A stretch of DNA of 64,000 bases, taken from NCBI RefSeq assembly GCF_963678635.1, contig NC_087066.1, positions 66,315,277-66,379,276 on the forward strand, read 5' to 3'. Source of the DNA: Symsagittifera roscoffensis. Lineage: Eukaryota; Xenacoelomorpha; Acoela; Convolutidae. Under the pieces are notes generated by a model that saw only the letters and a program-made list of their open reading frames with translations, made no database searches and had not been told where the DNA came from. Below, one piece after another: positions 54,527 to 64,000 of this stretch; positions within the stretch are counted from its first letter, which is position 1; each line of letters begins with the position of its first letter. The position numbers and the translations under genes were made by a program.

Positions 54527-57500
54527 TAACGATGAACTGATGGATCAGGACAATGACGACATCGGGGGAAAGGCAGAAAAGCCGGGTGAGACGGATCTAG
54601 GAGCGTTGGAGAGAGACTTGCTGGTTTAGTGAAGACGACGACGGGGAAGTCGATGGGAGTCTATTGCTGATGACGCCATTGTCTTTCATGTCCCCTACAA
54701 AGGAGGCGTCGGCCGATTTATCCGCGGTGGACCCAATAAGTCATGCGAGAGAGTGCCGAAATAGGGATCCACAAAGATTGCTCCATGAGTCACCAAGGAG
54801 GAGAAAGATTGAAGAGTCAATGAGGGTATCCTTCCTGAGTACGCTACCGGAAGAGGAATGGGAGAGATACCAAAATGAACTAGAAAGCAAGACAGGGGCA
54901 ACCTGGAACCGAGTGAACTTCATGGAAAGGTCATGGGACGTGATACGAAGATACGGGACGCAGTCCATAATGAAGGTGGGATTGAACCAACCCATTATGC
55001 CTGATGTCCTGGAGAAAGAAATGAACTCCATAGAATCTGATGTTCTGACCGAGTCAGTTACAGAGGACAGTGCCGATGATCAGCGGGTCACGAAGAAATT
55101 ACCCATCAGACGAGCCAAAAAGGGCTGAAGCGGCTTAAAGGGAAGACAGGAAGTCGAGCCGTAAACCAGAGAGTGGCCTCTTTGACGAGTGCAGGTCGTT
55201 CAGGCGAGAACGGGCAAGGAGATGGTGCGACGCTGGCCGGGGGGGGGAAGAGAACCTGATACCCCCTATGCTCTTGGCAGGTCTGACCACACCAGCCACG
55301 AAATCAAAGAAGACTGCACGAACCCTAGCAGACACTAAGCTAGAGATGGAGATCATCAGTCAGTGTGGATCTGGAGGACTTGATGATTACAGGCCCTCGC
55401 GAACCAACATGGCCCGGATGAAACTGGAGGGACAACTCAACGTGGTCGAGTACAGTCGAGTCACTGTGCCGGAATCGGTCCACATGGGAGATGTTGAAGG
55501 CGAGGAACTCCGCGAGAGGGCACCTGATGGCTTGGAGCGAGAAGCGAGCCATGCAGGAATATCTGAAAGGGCTTACGGAGAGATCTAACCTAAATCGGAA
55601 AGCGAGCGAAATCGGGCTGGAAAAACTACTGGAAATCTCTGGGAGGGCGGCCCTCCAAAGATACTTCGACGAGACGATGCATGTGCCTGCGACAGTGGCA
55701 GCATACCTGGCTCATCCGTGCACGAGAACTGACCTGCAAGTAAGGTTGGCTTGGTGCTTGATGGGCATCAAGAAGGCGGAATAGGAAGCCAGTAATGATT
55801 TGAAATCAAAGGAACAGGAGCTGGAGCTGATGGAAGCCCTGCGAGCGTTGATTTCAAAAGACGATTCTGCGATAGCCTGGGCTAAGCGTAAGGATGCCCT
55901 TTGCTTTGTAAGGTTCGTGGTGGATCGTATCCCCACTCCTGTATTGGGAGAATGCATAAAGATTATTCGGCAAAAGGGAGTTGGTTGCGAAAGAAACTTC
56001 CTTAGGGCACTCCTGGAACTATATCAGGATATGCCGTTGGTTGTACCAAATAGGGAGTCGAACGACATGGAGAGCTATCGCAAGTTGGAAGAAGTGAGAA
56101 GGTATTCCAACAAAGGATTGAAAGTGAGATGGGAGTTGATTGAAACAGTCAGGGGACGGAAAGACTTTCAACACTAGGGAAATTGAAGTCGTTCCAATAT
56201 GTGTCTGGCATACCGGGGATGGCGTATAATCCCTTCGTGAATGAAGAAGCCAGGGAAGCGTACTTCGACTATGAGCAAGTCACAGTGCTCAATTTCTGAG
56301 TCGAACGGATTAAGGAAACTGGAGCGCTGATGGTGGAACAACCCAAGCTGGGAATTAGTTTAGAAGAACTAGTGGTCGAACCCCCGGTTCCCGAGCTGAA
56401 GGGGCAAGTGAGTTTTGATTGTGGTTCTTGGGACGATCCCTTGAAAACCAGCCTAGTAACCATGTGGGAACTCATGAAGCCTTCTTGGTGTCCCCATCCT
56501 AACGCAGGTTTAATCTGGGACATGACGGCGGATATCACGTTAGACCTGAATGATGACGCGAGTCTACATGATCTGACCATGATACACCATCTGCTGGCCA
56601 TGAGGATGACGAAGCGGAAGAGCAACCTATCTACGGAGCCATCCGAGGAAAGTCCATCGAGTAATTGGTTGAGGCAAGGCACCTGTTTAGCTCAACATAG
56701 TGGGATGGAAGGACATGTTTGCAACTTGGGACACTGCCTGATTACGCTGAGCGGGCAGCATCGCCACCTCAACTGGCACGATTGTACGGAAGATTGAGCA
56801 TGTCGGATAAGAGTGGCATGGAGTTGGTCGCGGACTGTCATGGGGTGACGGATGTAAACTACTTGACCACTGCCTTGGGATTTTGTAGCATGACGAGCTC
56901 GATAGAATCGTTGGAGCGCCTGGAGCGTGCCCATGAGCTAGTGACGTCCCTCAGCGTGGAAGTATTCCCTGGAGCATTGCAGACAGAGCAGAAGATTGGA
57001 GGCTGGCGAGAAGCTCTGGAAAATGAAATGAATCTGAAGGATAGTGAAGCCTATCATAGACCTACTGGTTCAAAATATCTGGTGGGTTCAAACTCCGCAC
57101 CATATTGCAATAATAGGTATCCTACGCACATGGTGGTGATGGATGCGAGGACGCAGCAGGTGTTGATTGACCAACTTTTCTCTGTGCCAAAGTGCGTGAG
57201 GTTGGCCAGAATGTCGGAGAGGTCATATGATTTGCTGGCGAAGATCTTTTGGGCAGTCCCGAAGAGATCTGAAGGCGAGTTGCAAGACGTAGTGGGTGAA
57301 GAGTTCATGAGGTTGAACGAAGGTAATGTGAGCGAGTTCCAGAAGCAGAAAGCGAGTGGAGCGTTACCAACTGAATTCCCCACCATAGAAGAGAAAGACG
57401 ATTTGCACAGAATTAGGATGGAGGTGGAACCGTTGCTGGGAGCCTCAGGATATCGGACCCGAAGGAACATAGTGAGAACCCATGGGGAGTTCCTTGCCAC

Positions 57501-58235
57501 TGCTTGGCGCAGACGTTATGGTACCCCAAACGCGGGAATCTGATGCTAATATGGGACGTGGAGGAGTTGTACTCTACGGGGTTGCCCGATCATAATCAAC
57601 AGGTGTCAATCGTGGTGGTTAGTGCCATGCTGGCAGTGAGGTGGTTGGAGGCTAACGAGGATACAAGTGAACAGGAGACGGCCGTGCCGACTCCTGAGCA
57701 GCTGAGCAACGTAAAGATGAGCCGCAAATTGGATCTTTTCAGAACCACCTGCAAGATTCTGAGAATACCCAAAGCCATTGAAAGAATATGGTCAAGGCGA
57801 AGGTTGATACCTTGGTTCCGTGCAGTGATGACGTCATGAATGTATGAACGCGCGAAGCGTCACATGTCGAGGAACACGGAAGCCTATCAATCTTTCCAGC
57901 TAGACATAGGACCGGGAGCCTATAAGAGAGCATTCCTGACGCACAGAAACGCGGTCACCACGGAGGTGAAGCGAGTAGCTAGAGCGCCTTGTGTAACTGA
58001 AGATAAGAAGAAAGAGGTCTTAAGAGCTGACCTAGAACGAAATGTGAGCCTGTGTCTTCACAACAGCTTTTGCAGGAACCGGGAGCAAAAGGTGAATGTG
58101 GACTTGCTACCTTGTTGCAAACCGAGGCTGTTGGAACAGGAGAGTTGGGGCACGGCCCGCAACTCCATGGACATGTTGGAAAAAGTCCTAGAAGATAGTG
58201 AAGCCGAAGATCAGGATGGAGAAGCAATGGAATGA
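54527..58235 (+). pseudogene. A1 ORF3, full length but broken into about nine frames
   Basis: Unrecognised large protein in the env position. Open pieces lie at about 54438-54629, 54664-55128, 55268-55588, 55491-55784, 55800-56177, 56330-56797, 56719-57543, 57504-57839 and 57840-58235. By eye, from about 55400 to the end the pieces align with the ORF3 of element C: MKPSWCPHP, VPKCVRLARMS, FRTTCKILRIPKAIERIWS and GPGAYKRAFLTHRNAVTT. A C-x9-H-x-C-x4-C motif (56682-56738) is shared with C and may bind zinc. I see no signal peptide or membrane segment, so it is not an obvious envelope protein. A TGA at 57837-57839 replaces TGG of A2. Function unknown. Confidence 0.75.
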
Positions 58236-58988
58236 AGATGATGGAACGAAGAGGATAAGTGAAGACGTGAACAAGAAAGGAAGAGAAGGAGAGAAAACTT
58301 GATTGTTTTTGTGTGTTAAAACTTGAACTAATCAACCAAGTTTGATTATTAAACTTGTTAAACTTTTTGTTTTGATCTAGTTTGGTCAGACCAAACTTTG
58401 AAAATTGTTGCAATTGTAAAAATTGTTAAAATTGTTGATTTTAGTTATGACTAATTATATATTTATGGAGAACATAGGTGAGTATATTTACCTATTTAAA
58501 CAGGACTGAAGTTTTTAACCTGTGTAAGACACAATTTCACTGTGTGGCGACATGGTAAGTTTGGGTAAGCTCGCTCGGAAAGGGTGAGTAACTCAATAAC
58601 TTTCCTAGCCACAGTTTCTTAGTTTTAATATCAAATAGGACCGCATAAAATACTGATTATACTTGGTGAGTGACGTTAAGTTAATTTTAACGGGTGCGTG
58701 GCCGTGCCACGTCCCATATTTTTAATCAGCAAGAGCGAAAAGAAGTTTTTTTGCAAGTGACGTAAGTAGTCAGAAAAGAAATTTTATCTAGGACACATGG
58801 TGCAAATTTTGTGAAAATGTTGGAAGGCAGTGAGTTGTAGTACGATGCCGTTTGTTACACGTAGTGAGTTGAGGTGGAGTAGATAAATTTCATTTTCTTA
58901 TGCTATTTGTAAGATTGATTATAGAGAACTGGAACACTACTTGACGATAACCCGGTGTTATGCGATCAATAGGGACATTGATGGGGAC
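58236..58988 (+). other. A1 3' untranslated region, no gene seen
   Basis: AT-rich, similar to A2 47094-47712 but with about 150 bp more near 58250-58430. No coding signal. Confidence 0.6.
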
Positions 58989-59002
58989 TTGTCCGGGGAG
59001 TA
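58989..59002 (+). promoter_or_regulatory. Polypurine tract of A1
   Basis: TTGTCCGGGGAGTA immediately before the LTR TGTG, as in A2. Confidence 0.7.
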
Positions 59003-59628
59003 TGTGCAATTCTGCAAGATTGGCACAGCGCAACCTTCCGGTGGGACAGAAAAAGACGACTAAAGGCCTTAGTAACAAAAAAGTGCTGCAAAGGAGGGTC
59101 GAAATTTTCCGGAATTTTGAATTTTTAAAATTTCGATTGACGAGCAAGTGAAAAACAGTCGCACGAGAAAACGAGAAAAACGAAGCCTCTAATCGTGGCA
59201 ATCACACACGATAAGACCGATAGCAGAGAGAAACAGTGAGAAAGGAGGCTTCAGTGGGGAAGGAATATTCCGCGGAACCCTCCCGTGCCGCTAATTGGGA
59301 GAGATAACAACGTTAACTCGAGAAGAACACGGGAGCGGAGGCTTGGCCCCCCAGAGACTGTTATATGTTGAAGGACTGCAGTAAACTAACTTTTTAGCTA
59401 CTCTGATGCCATAGAACTTTGAATTAACACCGGTGTAACTTGATATTTTAGAGCATGAGTAGCTAGAAAGAGGAAAGGGTCAATCCATCTCCAATGGATT
59501 TAATATAGAACTGTCACACAAAAACATAATGAAATAGGGTGTTCGAGCCGTGTTTTTAATAGCAATCACGTCGTCTGAGGATCCGAGACTCAGCTATGTG
59601 GTTGTGTTCGCATGCAAACGAAAGCTGA
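59003..59628 (+). repeat. 3' LTR of A1, truncated by element C
   Basis: Starts TGTGCAATTC and follows the A1-type LTR, with a deletion of about 70 bp near 59145 between short AGT repeats. It stops at GAAAGCTGA, about 230 bp before the expected end. The missing part should lie beyond element C, outside the window. Confidence 0.85.
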
Positions 59629-60501
59629 TGTAACATTCGTCTACTGCAGTCACACATGAGGCTTAAGAAAAATAGGCCCTATAACCATTGGCTCAAGAGT
59701 CAGGGACACTATCTCTTGTGTTTTTCTACCTCAAATCAGTCGGAGCCAATTCGGTTCGTTTGTGACATGAGACTACGACCCGTTACAGCTTAAAGGCTAC
59801 TACTAAAATATCCCCCCACTCTAGAATTAAGAACGTCCCCATACTTAGGTCTCTAGATACCCAAAATACATGAACGCCGTTAAAAACCGGGTCGGAACAA
59901 TCCATTAAGTTACTTTTTATTAGACAGTGGAACTTTGATCCATTTCAGATGGATCAACCTAAAACTCGCCTTACCTCAACATAACAATTACAAAACACAC
60001 TCTAGAAATTTAAATTGGTACTCACATTGTAGCACGCTCACGAATTGGGAGTAATTAAGTAAGTCTGTAAGCAACTCAAGAATTAAATAGTGTAACTAAA
60101 CGAGTTTAATGTTTGCTAGTTTCAACAATAGGAATAAGTTTGTACTCTAGAATGCAGTTTTATGTGGACCATTGGGACACTCAAGCTGTCCACCTTTCCA
60201 CCGAAGGTTCACTCTGGTCCAGTTCGAATAGTTGACCAGTTGGATAATTGTCCCGTTCTCAGGAACACTCTGTCTTCTATTTCAAATAGGACAGCTCTAC
60301 TCTAGATTATTATTGTCTGGGAAATTGCGAATGGCAATTTCCTAGTGATTTATCTTGCAACTTTTCCGCGATTGTCACTCGATTGTTCTCAATTCTCTTT
60401 TTCGACTTTCAGTTATCGCGAGAAAATCGTGCATGACAGGCTCCATTCGAATTTTTTTGCTTCTCTCAAGGTCAAACTTCCAAATATGACCGACTGGCAC
60501 A
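59629..60501 (-). repeat. 3' LTR of element C
   Basis: 873 bp. On the - strand it begins TGTGCCAGTC at 60501 and ends CGAATGTTACA at 59629. The conserved hairpin is at 59939-59955. Short ORFs here (for example 60345-60626 on +) lie within the LTR and are not called. Confidence 0.85.
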
Positions 60502-60515
60502 TACTCCCCGGACTC
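60502..60515 (-). promoter_or_regulatory. Polypurine tract of element C
   Basis: On the - strand GAGTCCGGGGAGTA precedes the LTR TG. It shares GTCCGGGGAGTA with A1 and A2. Confidence 0.65.
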
Positions 60516-60929
60516 GAGATCGATGTCCTCATCGGGTGCTGTCGTCTGCCAGTGAGTCCCCGAAAACCGAGTGTTGCTCAAGGTACAGTGCCAGTGGTCA
60601 TTTACAGAAGTTTGCAGCAGACTTAAGCTTATCTACACCCCAAAATTCACGGCCATGTAAAATTTTCACACTATCGCTGAACAGCAATCAAAATCTGCAC
60701 ACACCTGCACCTATGAATTCTCGCTTTTCAAGCCAATTATTTAAAATTTCTTTTGTCCCATTCAATTAGGAAATTGTCATGCAGCATTTTGATTTATATA
60801 ATAGATATAGCATATTAATAACAATATCTGTTTCGTTAAAATTTCTTTTTCGTGAACCCAGGTTTCACCCGGATCCACACTCAAGCCCCCCTTCCCTCTC
60901 AAGACTCAAGATCCATTCGAACCATCCAC
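60516..60929 (-). other. Element C 3' untranslated region, no gene seen
   Basis: Between the ORF3 stop and the polypurine tract. AT-rich, with no recognisable coding sequence on either strand. Confidence 0.5.
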
Positions 60930-63900
60930 TCATCTCGCACTCTTCGCCTTGGAGGTGCCGCACCCTGAAGTACTAGATACGGCAAACTGTCTCAACAGTT
61001 CTTCTTCATCATCGGAGCTAATCACGATCTCCTCCCAAGCCTTCATCTGTTCATAGGATCGCATCCATTCTCTTTGCTCCTGCAACCTCTTTGCCTGGTT
61101 GGGTAGTGCCTTCACCCTAGATTCCGGTTCAAACAAAAGGAGTTGTGCAGGCTCAAGCTCACGTTCTTCGCCAGGTCCTCCTCTAGTATCGATTCCCTCG
61201 CTTTGGTATTGTCTCTAGACATTTTACCCACTCTCTTCCATCCTGTCGTGATCGCATTTCGATGGGTTAACAGGGGTCTCTTGAAAGCTTCCGGCCCGAT
61301 CTCGGCCTGGAACTGTCGATACTCCTTTTGATGCTTTCTCATGTGATTTTTCGTTGTCATGGACAACCAAGACGTCAGCGTCGCCCGAAACCATGGAAAG
61401 TACCTCAAACGGCTCCATACGTGCCTGACTTCCGTTGGTATGGCGAATACTTTGCACGCAGTCTCAAACAACTCTAGTCTCCTGCTGTAGTCTATCGCAT
61501 ATATTGACTCAGCCGTTGGCGTCGTCGCTTCCCGATACTTCGTTATATTCTCTTCTATCCATCTCAGAGCCAACATCGTACTCACTACTAAGAGCGTCAC
61601 CTTCTGCCGGTAGTCCGATCGACCGAATTTCTTCCATATCCCACACCAGGCAAAGGTTCTTGTGATCTGGATACCACACCGTTTGTGCCAAACAGTGGCA
61701 TGGGCATTCTCCATGGGTGATCTCAATGCTCCTGAGGTTACGCTCCCCCGAGGCTTCCAAGAGAGGCTCAACCTCTATCATTTTCTCATGCATCGTGTCG
61801 TTATCTTCCATGTTTGGAGCACCTCCCACAGGTTTTCCGATCACGTTTTGTCTCTCGTGATCGCTTGTGTTCTCACTCTCCAACTTCAAAAGTTCTTCTC
61901 CCCAGATTTCACTCAAGTCATCTCTCAATTCTTTTGGTACTGTCCCTCTGATTTTTCTCAACAACTTGTGCGAGTGATGCGATATCCGAACCAACCTCAC
62001 GCACTTGGGCACTGAGAAGGCCTTGTCCACCAATATTCTCTGGCTGGATGCTTCCACCATCGCCATGTGCAGTGGGTAGTGGCTTCCGCACAAATTGGCC
62101 ATCATTGATCCTATCAGGGATTTTGCGTTCAATGGCAGGCCATAAGCTTCGCTCATGGGAAACCCCATTTCCGCCTCGAGACCAACCTTCCAGCTCCGGA
62201 TATGTTTTTGAGTCACCTGCAACACTCCCGGCCATGATTCCACGCTCAACGCCGTCACTAAATGGAGTTCAGACTCTAGCCTCTCCAGTGACTGCAGACT
62301 ACACATTCTCGAGAAGAATCCGAGAGCTGTCGCTATATTCACCGTAGTTCTCGCGTAACACTCCGCAACTATTTGCACTTCACTTTTCTCCCTTTCTGTG
62401 ATGTCTTCAAACCAAGTAACCATATCTTCTTTTTGAAAGGACAATATCCTGACACATGATCGTCCATCGCAGGTGTGCCCTCCACTCCCACACGTAGAAT
62501 CCAGACAGCTACCCGGCTCCATCTTCTTGGCTGGCTCGAGACTGTTCGTCTTCTCGCCTGACTCCTTCATCTGAGGTAAGATCAGTTTGTGCACCACACT
62601 CAACTTTGCCAAATCTTCATCTTCCGTTGGAGCTAACCTCACCCATTCGGTGGTCTCCTCGATCAGACTCTTGTGGGGATGTGGGCACCAGGAGGGTCTT
62701 AGTAACTTCCATACCACTCCCAAGTTCGTTATCAGCAAGCCATTGCCATCACCCATGTTCACTTCAACTCTCTTGTTCGAGCGCGGTATGCTCACCACCT
62801 CCGGTGTTTTCTCAAGAATCAGGCCCAGGCTCGGCCCCTCTTTCTCCACCGCGTCTATTTCCATTATTCTTTCTGTCCAAAACTTCAGTAGCTCCGCCAC
62901 CTCGTGGTTCCTGTGAGCGCCTCCAGTTTCTGAGTCCAAGAAGGGGTTGTAGGCTATTCCCATCACTCCTGACACGTATTGGTATTCCCCCTTCTCGCTG
63001 GGTCTCGAGTACTGCTCTGACGAGGCCAGGTTACGGTGAACATCATGCTCTTCTTCGAACTTCTTATTATAAAACCTCCGTACCTCGTCCAGCTTTCTGT
63101 GGTTCTCTAGGGATAGTCTGGAACCATCTTCTTTTTCTATACCAGTACTCTGATACACGTTTAAGATGATCGTTGAGACTCTTTTTTCCACGGTTTTACT
63201 TCCGCTCGCTCTTTGGTGGCATGCCAAGATGGTGCTGTCAGACATCATTGACATTATCCATCTCAAGAAACATGTGGCGTCCTTCCTCCTAGCCAGGCTC
63301 AAGCCTGAATTATCCCTGGCCACGTGTTGCATCAGTGCTTGATACACATCTAGCTTCTTGCCTCCCAACTTCAGCCTGTCATACGAGGTCAATGTCTCCA
63401 ACTCTATTCCCACCAGACTCCAGGTGAACATTAATTGTCCCGCAGTTCTAACGAAGGGATTCGCCATCAATGGCGATGCTGATGAGGGTGTCCTCATTGC
63501 CTCTTCAAAATGATCCTTCAACAAGTTCTGCCAGGACCTCTTCAGCTGATTCGCCATTTCTATTTTATTAACCTCGGCCTTTTGCTGGGTGGCCCAATTG
63601 CGTCGCTTGCGAGCTACTCCACTGTCCAACTTCTTCAAGCAGTCCTCCATTTCCTTCAATGTCTCGAGGGCCACCCACCACGTCCGGGAGGTGTTCCTCG
63701 TCTTGTTCCTCTCCAATGGATCACTCGTCACTTGCTTGCCCGTGGCCTGGTGTGCCTTCGAGATCCATTCTTTGCCGACATCCACTTCCCATGTTTGTGC
63801 GTTCGTTGATCCTCTCTTTACGTTTATCTTCTGAGGCTTGAAGTCTTCCTCCGATGTCGAACTGGTGGAAGCCTCTATTTCCCTCTCTACTTCGAGTGGT

Positions 63901-64000
63901 CTTCTGAGCTCCGAGCTGCTCTTGTATGCCGCCGTCTTGCATCTAGCCAAAACCATGGGCGCCGTCTCTCTCAAGTTTCCTTCCGAAACAGCATCCACTG
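60930..64000 (-). pseudogene. Element C ORF3, 5' end outside window, two frameshifts
   Basis: The longest ORF3 reading: 63998 down to 61509 is open for 829 codons and enters from beyond the window edge. Near 61607 homology with A1 switches to another frame (61771-61112, TLLVVSTMLALRW.. to LTHRNAIT..). Near 61130 there is probably another switch to 61136-60930, an acidic tail with SSDDEEELL. Visible features are a basic region after a Ser/Thr/Glu-rich start, LLRPSWCPHPH (about 62675), a Cys/His motif C-x9-H-x-C-x4-C at 62466-62519, FSVPKCVRLVRIS and the THRNAIT block. By eye identity with A1 is perhaps a third over the centre. No signal peptide or membrane helix is seen. Family and function unknown. 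Confidence 0.8.

Larger units (their letters stand above)
15467..59628 (+). mobile_element. Element A1: Ty3/Gypsy element with macro domain and ORF3, interrupted by A2
   Basis: 5' LTR 15467-16325, leader to 22112, gag, protease and RT to 27493. A2 then intervenes (27494-48612). RNase H, integrase, macro domain and ORF3 follow from 48613, then a polypurine tract ending at 59002 and a truncated 3' LTR. Without A2 the element is about 23 kb, very long for Ty3/Gypsy. The 3' LTR resembles the 15467 LTR (CTTCCGGCGGGACAG type) rather than the A2 LTRs, which supports the pairing. Many stops and frameshifts make it inactive. Confidence 0.85.
59629..64000 (-). mobile_element. Element C: related element on the - strand, 3' part only
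   Basis: On the - strand the element reads ORF3 (64000 down to about 60930), 3' untranslated sequence, polypurine tract (60515-60502) and 3' LTR (60501-59629). The LTR sequence is mostly unlike A and B, but it shares the TGTGCC start, the CGAATGTTACA end, the ATCCAT/ATGGAT hairpin and the GTCCGGGGAGTA tract. It is inserted in the A1 3' LTR in the opposite orientation. The rest, including any gag-pol, is outside the window. Confidence 0.85.

Noticed and set aside
1-64000. CRISPR array or bacterial operons
   Set aside because: The regular repeats are minisatellites and leader duplications, and the coding content is entirely retroelement.

Overview
The window is eukaryotic, probably from an animal with a large repeat-rich genome. 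I cannot name the species. I see no cellular gene, tRNA, rRNA or CRISPR. Essentially all 64 kb is explained by LTR retrotransposons of the Ty3/Gypsy type (domain order Gag, protease, RT, RNase H, integrase), nested inside one another and further rearranged by tandem duplications. I use four working names: B (host copy, + strand), A1 (+, inserted into B), A2 (+, inserted into the RT/RNase H region of A1) and C (- strand, inserted into the 3' LTR of A1). A1 and A2 are close relatives. B and C are more distant families with related LTR, leader, Gag or ORF3 sequence.

Layout. 1-13041: element B, with LTR pieces, a primer-binding site, a long leader containing a 24/16-bp minisatellite, and a decayed gag. 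The whole is repeated with a period of about 6.68 kb. 13042-16525: the 5' LTR of A1 (859 bp), present twice because a 2.43-kb segment (B gag + A1 LTR + start of leader) was tandemly duplicated. 16326-22112: A1 leader, itself partly duplicated. 22113-27493: A1 gag, protease (catalytic part duplicated) and RT. 27494-48612: A2, a 21.1-kb element with 886-bp LTRs at both ends. It has an 8.2-kb leader containing five copies of a 1.27-kb unit, a gag-pro-pol frame lacking the RT core, integrase, a macro domain, and a rearranged ORF3. 48613-59002: the rest of A1 (RNase H, integrase, macro domain, ORF3, polypurine tract). 59003-59628: truncated A1 3' LTR. 59629-64000: element C on the - strand, with its 3' LTR and a long ORF3; its 5' part lies outside the window.

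How the genes fit together. Gag (coiled coil, capsid-like region, two CCHC zinc knuckles), protease, RT and RNase H are in one frame in A2, so a single Gag-Pol polyprotein is likely ancestral. Integrase (HHCC, DDE, GPF module) is followed by an acidic linker and a C-terminal macro (ADP-ribose-binding) domain most like TARG1/OARD1. Downstream, in the position of env in errantiviruses, lies ORF3, a large protein I do not recognise. It is conserved between the A and C families, has no visible membrane segment, and carries a conserved C-x9-H-x-C-x4-C motif. The leaders carry repeated consensus splice donors folded into a hairpin that shows a compensatory change between copies, and a good splice acceptor lies just before ORF3, so a spliced ORF3 mRNA is plausible. 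The macro domain and ORF3 are the best candidates for an undescribed system. All copies carry stops, frameshifts or deletions, so none looks autonomous as it stands.
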